Positions 6,236 through 12,758 of a stretch of 12,758 nt of DNA are shown here, piece by piece. A model generated the notes under the pieces. It saw only the letters and a list, made by a program, of their open reading frames with translations. It did not search any database and had not been told where the DNA came from. The stretch covers positions 1-12,758 of the forward strand of contig JAPLDV010000906.1 of assembly GCA_026391235.1 (NCBI GenBank), in the 5' to 3' direction. The stretch is from Bacteroidia bacterium. GTDB taxonomy: Bacteria > Bacteroidota > Bacteroidia > Bacteroidales > UBA12481. The translations under genes and the position numbers were made by a program. Every line of letters begins with the position of its first letter. Within the stretch, counting starts at the first letter, position 1.

Positions 6236-9200
6236 ATGATTATGAAAAAACTGAAAATCTTGCTGGTGCTGATCCTGCTCTGCTCGTGGCAGTTCCTATT
6301 AGCCCAAAAAACCATTACCGGAACGGTAACTGATGCCAAGGACGGCTCAACCATTCCTGGAGTAAACATTTTAATAAAAGGCTCTACCACAGGTGCAATT
6401 ACCGACCCTGGTGGCAAGTATTCTATCAGGGCCACAGATCAGCAAACTTTGCTTTTCAAATTTGTTGGGTACGCTACTAAAGAAGTTCTTGTCGGAAACC
6501 AATCAACTATTAATGTAGCGCTTGAGGCTTCACTTGAACAGCTCGACGAGGTTGTAATAACCGGATTAGGTATTAAAAGGGATAAAAGATCTCTTGGCTA
6601 TGCGGTTCAGAAAATGGAGTCTAAAGATATCGTCATAGCTGCCCCGGTTGATATTTCCCAAGGCTTGATGGGTAAAGTAGCCGGGTTAAATGTTACTACC
6701 AGTAACGGATTGAACAATGCATCATCCCGTATCGTTATCAGGGGTAATAACAGCTTATTCGGCAATAACCAGCCGGTAATTGTTGTTGATGGTGCTATTC
6801 TGGACAACAAGTCATTAGCGCAAGGGAATACTGAAACCAGCCTGGGAGGTTACCAGGACTGGGGGAATTACCTGAGTTATCTGAACATGGATAATGTTGA
6901 CCAGGTATCGGTGCTGAAAGGTCCCAATGCTGCTGCTTTATACGGTGCTCGGGGTGCGAATGGAGTTATCCTGGTAACTACAAAAAAAGGTGTAGCTTCA
7001 AAGGGTATTGGTATTGACTATAGCTACTCCAATACCTATACAAATGCCACCCGATTCATGGATGTGCAAAATGAATACGGAGGAGGATTTGCCGCTGCTT
7101 TATGGACAGCTAATCCACAGCTTCCCAAAACCAAGGATGGTATACCTTATGTACCCACCTTGTATCCTTCAGGCTGGAATGGTAATCCTTATGCAGTTGG
7201 CGGAACCGGTCAGGAATCTTTACATAACGCCATTCCGGGAGGTTATAATACCTGGGATATTTTCAGCTGGTTTGGCGCAAGTTCTTCCTGGGGACCGAAA
7301 TTAGATGGCACAAAGGCCCTTTGGTGGAATGGTCAAACCTTACCTTATTCACCTCAGCCTGACAACCGGATGTACATGTTTCAGCAAGGATCGGAAGCTA
7401 AACATAATATTGCTTTCTCCAGCGCCAACGATTTTGGAAGCATCCGTGTATCAGCCTCTTCTACAAATATGACTGCCCCTGTTCCAAATGTTGACAGCAA
7501 GAGCACCAATTTTTCACTGGGATCGAATTTGAAAATTTCAAAAGTGCTGACGGCAGAAATTTCTGCTTCTTATAACCAGACCAGCAGGTTGAACTCTCCG
7601 GAAATCGGCACCAATAATTCATGGTCAAAATTTATGATTTATGGTATGTCGAGAGAATACAAACCACTGGAAAAGGGCCTGTATAAAAATGCCGATGGTT
7701 CTCAGAAAATATTCCCTGGTTCCTATCCTCATGCTGAATACAGTAATAATTTGTTCTGGTCAACATATGAACACAACCAGACCCTGGACCGGGATGAATT
7801 CCTGGCTACCATAAAATTAAATGCGGAAATTACACCCTGGCTGAATGCTTTTATCAGAACATCTGCTGACTTGATCGGAACCCAGTTTGAAACAAAAAAT
7901 ACGGTAACGAATCCTGATATGGTGAGTGGTGGTTATTTTGCCAAAACAATATCAAAGGATAAAGTTTTAAACACTGACATTATGGTCACCGCCCATAAAA
8001 AAGATCTATTCGTGAACGGGTTTGATGCCAGCGTTTCCGGAATGTACAATACCTACTCCAATAAGGCATTTGGCACATATGGTGCAAACGGCAGCAAATT
8101 TGCAGTGCCGGGTGTGTATTCACTTTCAAACTATTTAAATATAAATAACACATCCTTTGGCGAAACCAGGTATGCCGTTGAATCAAATTCCCTTCTTGGA
8201 ATGTTAAACGTGAGCTATAACAATTATTTATTCCTTGATCTTACGGGACGCAATGACATCAACTCGACACTGCCTAAGGATAACAATTCCTATTTCTACC
8301 CTTCGGCAAGTGCTGCTTTTGTGTTTACCGAAGCATTCGATTTAGGCATATCCCAAATACTATCTTTTGGTAAGCTGAGATTGGCTTATGGTAAGAGCGC
8401 CAATGCAACAAATCCGTACCAGCTGGATGCTACTTATAATGTAGGTACATTTGGCGGAGTGGCCACTAACTCGTCTCCCTCGAGCATCCCTGCATTGAAC
8501 CTGCGTTTCCAGACTTCCAATTCTTTTGAAACCGGTCTTAGCCTGGGATTCCTGCAAGACCGCATTAACCTTGATCTGACCTATTACAGCATCAAGTCTG
8601 AAAACCAGATCATGGCTGCAGCTTTACCGGCTTCATCCGGAGCAACGCAAGTCACCTTCAATTCCGGAATATTAACTAACAAAGGGGTTGAGATCATTTT
8701 GAATGCATATCCCGTTGCAGCTAAAAACTTCTCATGGAGTACTACCCTTAACTTCGCCAAGAATACCAACACGGTCGTAGAATTGGCTCCCGGGGTTACT
8801 GAACAATGGTTAGGTGATGTATTCGGCACATTGGGTGCCGTCATGAAAGTGGGACCTGGACAAGAATACGGTGCCATTTACGGAACCGATTTTCTGCTGG
8901 ATAAACAGGGACGCAAGCAAATCAAGAACATTGTGGATCCGGTAACGAAAGCCGTTGTTGGAACACAGTATGTTATGACCAATGAACAGGTAATTATCGG
9001 TAATGCTGCTCCTAAGTTTACAGGTGGTTTTATAAATACATTAAGGTATAAATGGTTCAGCCTTTATGCATTGATCGATTTTAAAATTGGTGGTGATATT
9101 TATTCGGTTGACCACGCTACCGGAATGGGTAGTGGTTTACTTCCTGAGACTCTTGTTGAAAGAAATGGCGGCGGCTTACCTTACACCTACCCTGATAACA

Positions 9201-9598
9201 CTACGGCCAATCACGGCGTTATTCTGGAAGGTTATAACGTTGATGATCAAAAAGCAAACGACAGAGTAGTTAGTTATATGTATAAATACGGCAATATGTA
9301 TGCCGGATGGTCACACTTAAACCGCCCAAGGAGCTTGTCAGTTTTTGAAAATTCATGGGTAAAACTCAGGGAAGTAGCACTTACTTTTGAACTTCCACAG
9401 AGTATCGTTAGCAAAACACGAGTATTCCAGGGTTTGTCAGTGTCGCTTATCGGAAGAAATCTCGGATATATCTATGCTTCATTGCCTGACCACCTTAATC
9501 CTGAAGGTATAAATGGTACCGGAAATGCACAAGGTCTGCAATGGGCTGCTTATCCGACCTTCAGAACATTAGGTTTTAGTTTAAGAGCAAAATTTTAA
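6236..9598 (+). CDS. SusC/RagA-like TonB-dependent outer-membrane receptor
   Basis: The protein has 1120 residues, a normal length for SusC-like porins that import oligosaccharides using TonB energy. In order: signal peptide (about 1-23, ending FLLAQ), a carboxypeptidase-regulatory-like beta domain (about 26-100, ITGTVTDAKDGSTIPGVNI), a linker (LDEVVITGLGIKR, 103-115), the plug (about 130-255, with VVDGAIL at 183-189 and LYGARGANGVILVTTKKG at 235-252), then a C-terminal 22-strand-type barrel ending RAKF with the terminal aromatic residue needed for membrane insertion. The second methionine (6242, MKKLK) is an equally good start. It lies 95 bases after araB, with no convincing promoter or terminator between, so it probably shares the operon. 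The SusD partner starts 17 bases downstream. Ligand is unknown; the context suggests arabinose or arabino-oligosaccharides. Confidence 0.96.
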   Translation: MIMKKLKILLVLILLCSWQFLLAQKTITGTVTDAKDGSTIPGVNILIKGSTTGAITDPGGKYSIRATDQQTLLFKFVGYATKEVLVGNQSTINVALEASLEQLDEVVITGLGIKRDKRSLGYAVQKMESKDIVIAAPVDISQGLMGKVAGLNVTTSNGLNNASSRIVIRGNNSLFGNNQPVIVVDGAILDNKSLAQGNTETSLGGYQDWGNYLSYLNMDNVDQVSVLKGPNAAALYGARGANGVILVTTKKGVASKGIGIDYSYSNTYTNATRFMDVQNEYGGGFAAALWTANPQLPKTKDGIPYVPTLYPSGWNGNPYAVGGTGQESLHNAIPGGYNTWDIFSWFGASSSWGPKLDGTKALWWNGQTLPYSPQPDNRMYMFQQGSEAKHNIAFSSANDFGSIRVSASSTNMTAPVPNVDSKSTNFSLGSNLKISKVLTAEISASYNQTSRLNSPEIGTNNSWSKFMIYGMSREYKPLEKGLYKNADGSQKIFPGSYPHAEYSNNLFWSTYEHNQTLDRDEFLATIKLNAEITPWLNAFIRTSADLIGTQFETKNTVTNPDMVSGGYFAKTISKDKVLNTDIMVTAHKKDLFVNGFDASVSGMYNTYSNKAFGTYGANGSKFAVPGVYSLSNYLNINNTSFGETRYAVESNSLLGMLNVSYNNYLFLDLTGRNDINSTLPKDNNSYFYPSASAAFVFTEAFDLGISQILSFGKLRLAYGKSANATNPYQLDATYNVGTFGGVATNSSPSSIPALNLRFQTSNSFETGLSLGFLQDRINLDLTYYSIKSENQIMAAALPASSGATQVTFNSGILTNKGVEIILNAYPVAAKNFSWSTTLNFAKNTNTVVELAPGVTEQWLGDVFGTLGAVMKVGPGQEYGAIYGTDFLLDKQGRKQIKNIVDPVTKAVVGTQYVMTNEQVIIGNAAPKFTGGFINTLRYKWFSLYALIDFKIGGDIYSVDHATGMGSGLLPETLVERNGGGLPYTYPDNTTANHGVILEGYNVDDQKANDRVVSYMYKYGNMYAGWSHLNRPRSLSVFENSWVKLREVALTFELPQSIVSKTRVFQGLSVSLIGRNLGYIYASLPDHLNPEGINGTGNAQGLQWAAYPTFRTLGFSLRAKF

Positions 9599-9615
9599 CT
9601 TTAAAATTTAAGAAA

Positions 9616-11223
9616 ATGAAAAGTCTAAATATTAAAACAGAGACCAAACTATTGATGTTAGTTGCATCAATATTCCTTGTTTCCATTTCTTCCTGCAAAA
9701 AAGACTTCGGAGACATTAATAAATCATGGGATGCAAGAGTATATCAGCCATCCATCCCGGCATTATTTAATGGGATAGTAGCAAGTCTGGAGCAACCGGG
9801 CGGAACCGGAAATATCCTGACTTCATGGGTTTATCAGAATTCCCAATTAGCAGGGATGTACGCAGCCTCGGGCTATCGCATGGACAATTTTGCGGGTGCC
9901 TACTGGAATAATTATTACAATGCCCTGGCAAATTCAAGAAAATTGGAAGAATTGATAACTGCCACTGCCGATCCGTCCACTATGAATAATGTTCTTGCAA
10001 TGTTAAAAACCGTAATGGCATACAAAACATTGAATACCACATTAATTTATGGTGACATGCCCTATTCTGAAGGTGGAAAAGCATTTTCCAGCCCGGATTT
10101 CTACCGGCCAAAATATGATTTACAGCAAGATATCATCAAAGCTGTACTGGCGGATTTGACATGGGCTATCAATACTTTCTCAACCGATACAAAGCAGGTA
10201 GCTTTGGGAGGCGGAGATGTACTCTTTGCCAACGATATATCAAAATGGATAAAGTTTGCTAATTCACTCCGGTTAAGATGCGCAGTATCGATCGTTCAAA
10301 AAGATGACGTTACGGCCAAAGCTGCAATTATCGAAGCTCTTGCCAAACCCTTGCTGGATGCTGACGAAGTCGTTGGTTTATTCCCTGCTTCAATACCCAA
10401 TTTGGTAATCGACAGGCGTGGCTGGTATCAAGGCAACTCTTATATACGTATGGGTTCCACCATGTGGCATGCCATGTCCACTACCGATGCCACTGACGGT
10501 TCAGGAATTTACGATTTAAGGTGCAAGATATTCTTCGAGCCGAACAAAGCTGGCGAATGGACTCCTTACCCCCAGGTTTCAACCACCGGTACGCCTGCTG
10601 AAATTGGAAACAGTGCGGGAAATGATCCATATGATGAGGCAAGAACAAACAATTGGGTAGTATCTGGAAATTATCTCTATGCTCCCCTTAATTTCTATTA
10701 TGTAGCCGATAAAACATTCCCGCAATTGCTCATCACCGGCTCAGAAATAAGTTTCTTAAAAGCTGAAATTTATAACCAGGCAATTGGCGTTGCAGCTAAT
10801 CCCGCAGCCGCCAAATCCAATTATGAGGCAGGAATAACCGAGTCAGTTAAATTTTGGTACAACCTGGCTAACACTTCAGCAATATGGGTCGTGAATAAAC
10901 CAGACGCAGCTCCAACTGCAGAAGAATTATCCGCCATGTTAACCCATTCGGAGATTGCTTTCAGTGCAAATGTTTCAACGGCACTGCAACAAATTTACAA
11001 GCAACACTGGATTGCATTGTTCCATCAGCCGTTTGACGCATGGACGTTGGCACGCAGAACTTCTTACGCTACCCCGGGAGTTCAGCTTTCTACCGAAAGT
11101 CCGGCTTATAATTTGTTCAAATTGCTTTATCCACAAAGCGAGATTGATGGAAATAAAATAAACTGGAGTGCTGTGACCGGTGGTACGGATGCTCCAACGA
11201 AAAAGCCCTGGTTTATGAAATAA
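9616..11223 (+). CDS. SusD/RagB-like surface lipoprotein
   Basis: This 535-residue protein is the ligand-capturing lid of the adjoining SusC-like channel. A lipoprotein signal peptide ends in the lipobox ISSC with C27 as the acylated residue, followed by CKKDFGDIN. The N-terminal pattern, the helical core (for example YWNNYYNALANSRKLEELI at about 97-115) and IYGDMPYSE (about 144-152) place it in the SusD-like family, probably the SusD-like_2 subgroup rather than classical SusD. The C-terminus (QIYKQHWIALFHQPFDAWTLARRT) is a conserved SusD-like signature close to the end of the fold. The start is an ATG with an A-rich leader, 17 bases after susC, as is standard for the pair. A strong terminator lies about 40 bases downstream, which marks this as the last gene of the operon. 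No surface glycan-binding protein or enzyme follows. Confidence 0.94.
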   Translation: MKSLNIKTETKLLMLVASIFLVSISSCKKDFGDINKSWDARVYQPSIPALFNGIVASLEQPGGTGNILTSWVYQNSQLAGMYAASGYRMDNFAGAYWNNYYNALANSRKLEELITATADPSTMNNVLAMLKTVMAYKTLNTTLIYGDMPYSEGGKAFSSPDFYRPKYDLQQDIIKAVLADLTWAINTFSTDTKQVALGGGDVLFANDISKWIKFANSLRLRCAVSIVQKDDVTAKAAIIEALAKPLLDADEVVGLFPASIPNLVIDRRGWYQGNSYIRMGSTMWHAMSTTDATDGSGIYDLRCKIFFEPNKAGEWTPYPQVSTTGTPAEIGNSAGNDPYDEARTNNWVVSGNYLYAPLNFYYVADKTFPQLLITGSEISFLKAEIYNQAIGVAANPAAAKSNYEAGITESVKFWYNLANTSAIWVVNKPDAAPTAEELSAMLTHSEIAFSANVSTALQQIYKQHWIALFHQPFDAWTLARRTSYATPGVQLSTESPAYNLFKLLYPQSEIDGNKINWSAVTGGTDAPTKKPWFMK

Positions 11224-11264
11224 ACATTTGTCAGGTATGCAATGATTTAACAAAGCATAAGCTT

Positions 11265-11297
11265 AAAAAGACTGGCCATAAGTGGCCAGTCTTTTTT
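11265..11297. terminator. Strong bidirectional intrinsic terminator
   Basis: AAAAAGACTGGCCA (11265-11278), loop TAAG and TGGCCAGTCTTTTTT (11283-11297) form a perfect stem followed by T-runs on both strands. On the plus strand it ends the operon that closes with susD. On the minus strand it can end the transcript of the convergent tRNA-Ser gene. Confidence 0.9.
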
Positions 11298-11465
11298 ATT
11301 TTTGGTCGGCTCCATGCAATCTCGGGTTACCTTAAGGAAAATGCATATTCCCGCCGGATAATGGTTACTTCAAGGATCAGGCTTATATTCCGGAGCTTTG
11401 GATTATGGCCGGACATACTCATTTGCACAAAGCGACGCCTTTGAACTCTTATCACACCCAATTCG

Positions 11466-11552
11466 CGGAGAAAGAGGGATTCGAACCCCCGGTGCCCTCG
11501 CAGGCACAACGGTTTTCAAGACCGCCGCGATCGACCACTCTGCCATTTCTCC
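11466..11552 (-). tRNA. tRNA-Ser (anticodon UGA)
   Basis: The 87-base gene folds as a type II tRNA. The acceptor GGAGAAA (11552-11546) pairs with TTTCTCC (11473-11467), with G as discriminator base. The anticodon loop CTTGAAA gives UGA, which reads UCN-type serine codons. A long variable arm (GTGCC-TGCGA-GGCAC) follows, as expected for serine, and a T arm GGGGG-TTCGAAT-CCCTC with one G-T pair. CCA is not encoded. Open reading frames that cross this stretch are chance. Confidence 0.95.
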
Positions 11553-11558
11553 ATGTTG

Positions 11559-11566
11559 CAAAATTA
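11559..11566 (-). promoter_or_regulatory. Candidate -7 box for tRNA-Ser
   Basis: On the minus strand TAATTTTG (11566-11559) matches the Bacteroidetes -7 consensus TAnnTTTG and ends six bases before the first base of the tRNA, giving a very short leader. The nearest upstream TTTG is about 27 bases away, further than usual, so support is partial. Confidence 0.35.
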
Positions 11567-11728
11567 AATATTTTTTCCGGATTCTTGTCAGCCCAAATTC
11601 ACATACCCTCTGAAAGCCCTATAAACAGTATAAATCGTCCACAAAATGGAAAATATCAAGCCTATTTAGATAATTCCAGGTTATTCACAAAATTTTTTGC
11701 GATTTGTTTAAAAAAAACATCATCGGAA
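11567..11728. other. AT-rich intergenic spacer between divergent tRNA-Ser and HU genes
   Basis: No coding signal or strong hairpin is seen here. The stretch is AT-rich with several short A and T runs. One TTATTCACA (11681-11689) fits a DnaA-box consensus but stands alone. Likewise 11298-11465, between the operon terminator and the tRNA, holds nothing recognisable beyond a weak 5-bp hairpin near 11425-11440. Confidence 0.5.
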
Positions 11729-11759
11729 TTTGCTAAAGATCAATAATGGCCTAAATTTG
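11729..11759 (+). promoter_or_regulatory. Bacteroidetes-type promoter of the HU gene
   Basis: TTTG (11729-11732), a 19-base spacer and TAAATTTG (11752-11759) match the Bacteroidetes -33/-7 consensus without mismatch. Transcription would start near 11765, giving a leader of about 35-40 bases before the ATG at 11802. This is the clearest promoter in the window. Confidence 0.75.
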
Positions 11760-11801
11760 TATAGCATTGCAACTATTCACTAACCCATAAAAACTATTTT
11801 T

Positions 11802-12074
11802 ATGAACAAAGCACAATTAATCGACGCTATCGCAAAGGATGCAAACCTTACCAAAGCTGATGCCAAGAGGGCATTGGATGCATTTGTAAAAACTACCGCT
11901 ACTACCCTGAAAGGTGGCGGGCGTGTTGCTCTTGTCGGTTTTGGGTCATTTTCCGTTTCCAAAAGGAATGCCCGTACCGGTCGTAACCCACAAACTGGTG
12001 CTCCAATTAAGATTGCAGCCAAAAAGGTGGTAAAATTCAAAGCTGGAACCGAATTAACCGGGAAAGTAAAATAA
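11802..12074 (+). CDS. HU-family DNA-binding protein
   Basis: The 90-residue product has the full length of HU, a histone-like dimer that bends and compacts DNA. The N-terminal helices ([28 protein letters not shown] region, 1-28) form the dimer body. The HU/IHF signature runs from G46 to T65 (GFGSF, then R55, R58, G60 and NPQT), with P63 as the DNA-intercalating proline at the tip of the beta arm. The basic C-terminus ([12 protein letters not shown], 71-82) completes the fold. HU is favoured over IHF by its length and by standing alone. It has its own promoter and its own terminator, so it is a single-gene transcript that should be strongly expressed. The leader before the ATG is AT-rich with no Shine-Dalgarno sequence. 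Confidence 0.95.
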   Translation: MNKAQLIDAIAKDANLTKADAKRALDAFVKTTATTLKGGGRVALVGFGSFSVSKRNARTGRNPQTGAPIKIAAKKVVKFKAGTELTGKVK

Positions 12075-12092
12075 CCGGAATATCTTTTTAAC

Positions 12093-12121
12093 AGGGAGTG
12101 CCACGCACTCCCTTTTTTTTT
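12093..12121 (+). terminator. Intrinsic terminator of the HU gene, abutting the next start codon
   Basis: AGGGAGTGC (12093-12101), a 3-base loop CAC and GCACTCCCT (12105-12113) form a perfect 9-bp stem, followed by a T-run to 12121. It lies 18 bases after the HU stop. The T-run ends two bases before the ATG of the following methyltransferase gene at 12124. Confidence 0.9.
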
Positions 12122-12123
12122 CC

Positions 12124-12758
12124 ATGGACTCTCTAATCGATTACCTGTCGCAATTTACTACCCCCCGCAGATTTCAACTCTTAAAGGAGGTAGCTGCAAA
12201 CCGAACGCGTTATATCACACCGGTTTTGGAAGACATTTACCAACCACAAAATGCAAGCGCAGTACTCCGAACCTGCGATTGTTTAGGGATTCAGGATGTA
12301 CATATAATTGAGGAAAGGAACCGATACAAACTAAATCCTGATGTCGAATTAGGATCAGCCCAATGGCTGAACCTTATCAGATACAATAAACCGGAAGGGA
12401 ACGCTACAGCTGCCATTCAAAACCTTAAGGCCAGTGGATACCGGATTGTGGCTACCACTCCTCATGCCAAAGACGTTTCTCTCAATAACTTTGATCTCTC
12501 CGGAGGGAAAATCGCTCTTTTGTTTGGTACTGAATTAAAAGGCCTGTCGGAACAAGCAATGAACCTTTCAGATGAATTCATCAGGATCCCAATGACCGGA
12601 TTTACTGAAAGCTACAATATATCCGTTTCCGTAGCAATAGTGGCATATTCACTAATGCGTGACCTGAGGAACTCGTCGCTCACGTGGAGATTGACAGATG
12701 AAGAACAAAAGTTGCTAATACTCGAATGGTTGCGAAAAAGTATTAAGTCCTCTGAACA
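12124..12758 (+). CDS. trmH: TrmH/SpoU-family tRNA (guanosine-2'-O-)-methyltransferase, 3' end outside window
   Basis: The frame is open from ATG 12124 to the window end, giving at least 211 residues with no stop; the gene continues. The three SPOUT motifs of the trefoil-knot methyltransferases are present: motif 1 NASAVLRTCDCLG (43-55, catalytic arginine R49), motif 2 LLFGTELKGLSEQA (132-145, with E137) and motif 3 IPMTGFTESYNISVSVA (155-171, with N165). These bind S-adenosylmethionine and the target ribose. TrmH methylates the 2'-OH of G18 in tRNA; the short N-terminal extension fits TrmH better than the rRNA enzyme RlmB, but exact target is inferred. Few residues are probably missing, since the catalytic domain is complete and the C-terminal helix is under way. 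No ATG, GTG or TTG lies in frame in the roughly 50 bases upstream. The HU terminator touches the start, so expression depends on read-through or an unseen promoter. Confidence 0.9.
   Translation, partial: MDSLIDYLSQFTTPRRFQLLKEVAANRTRYITPVLEDIYQPQNASAVLRTCDCLGIQDVHIIEERNRYKLNPDVELGSAQWLNLIRYNKPEGNATAAIQNLKASGYRIVATTPHAKDVSLNNFDLSGGKIALLFGTELKGLSEQAMNLSDEFIRIPMTGFTESYNISVSVAIVAYSLMRDLRNSSLTWRLTDEEQKLLILEWLRKSIKSSE

Noticed and set aside
6236..6310. Cysteine at residue 16 of the SusC-like signal peptide as a lipobox
   Set aside because: The preceding residues (ILL) do not fit a lipobox, and a normal cleavage site after FLLA is present. TonB-dependent receptors are not lipoproteins.
11681..11689. 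TTATTCACA, a match to the DnaA-box consensus near HU
   Set aside because: It is a single site. One such match is expected by chance in a window of this size, and there is no cluster, dnaA gene or unwinding element to suggest an origin.
11398..11746. Two open frames on the plus strand across the tRNA region
   Set aside because: They run through the antisense of a well-folded tRNA-Ser and have no recognisable domain or start signal.
1..12758. CRISPR arrays, insertion sequences, toxin-antitoxin or defence genes
   Set aside because: No spaced direct repeats, transposase motifs or terminal inverted repeats were seen. Every sizeable open frame is explained by the listed genes.

Overview
This window looks like a chromosomal segment of a member of the Bacteroidota. 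The evidence is a SusC/SusD outer-membrane uptake pair, Bacteroidetes-type promoters (TTTG, about 19-20 bases, then TAnnTTTG, best seen before the HU gene), A-rich leaders instead of Shine-Dalgarno sequences at most genes, and a moderate GC content. Placement below phylum level is not possible from the sequence alone.

Layout. Bases 1-60 hold an intergenic GC-rich hairpin repeat cut by the window edge. Bases 61-1296 (minus strand) encode a Tat-exported Gfo/Idh/MocA oxidoreductase of the GH109 type that lacks an internal block of the dinucleotide-binding domain. A 151-base divergent control region follows. Bases 1448-11223 (plus strand) form what looks like one five-gene operon: an SGLT1-like sodium/sugar symporter, a divergent L-arabinose isomerase-like enzyme, a clear L-ribulokinase (AraB), a SusC-like TonB-dependent receptor and a SusD-like lipoprotein. 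A strong hairpin terminator at about 11265-11297 closes it. The rest is housekeeping: tRNA-Ser(UGA) on the minus strand, an HU-family DNA-binding protein with its own promoter and terminator, and a TrmH/SpoU-type 2'-O-ribose methyltransferase cut by the right edge.

How the genes work together (inference). SusC/SusD would bring an arabinose-containing saccharide or arabinose across the outer membrane. The symporter would carry the sugar across the inner membrane with sodium. The isomerase would make L-ribulose and AraB would phosphorylate it. The 4-epimerase (AraD), any glycoside hydrolase and any dedicated regulator are not in the window. The divergent oxidoreductase may act in the periplasm on a related sugar, but its missing block raises doubt that it works. 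No clearly new defence, mobile or RNA system was seen. The best leads are the internal deletion in the oxidoreductase, the pairing of a divergent isomerase with a canonical AraB and a SusCD pair without any hydrolase, and the terminator that abuts the trmH start codon.
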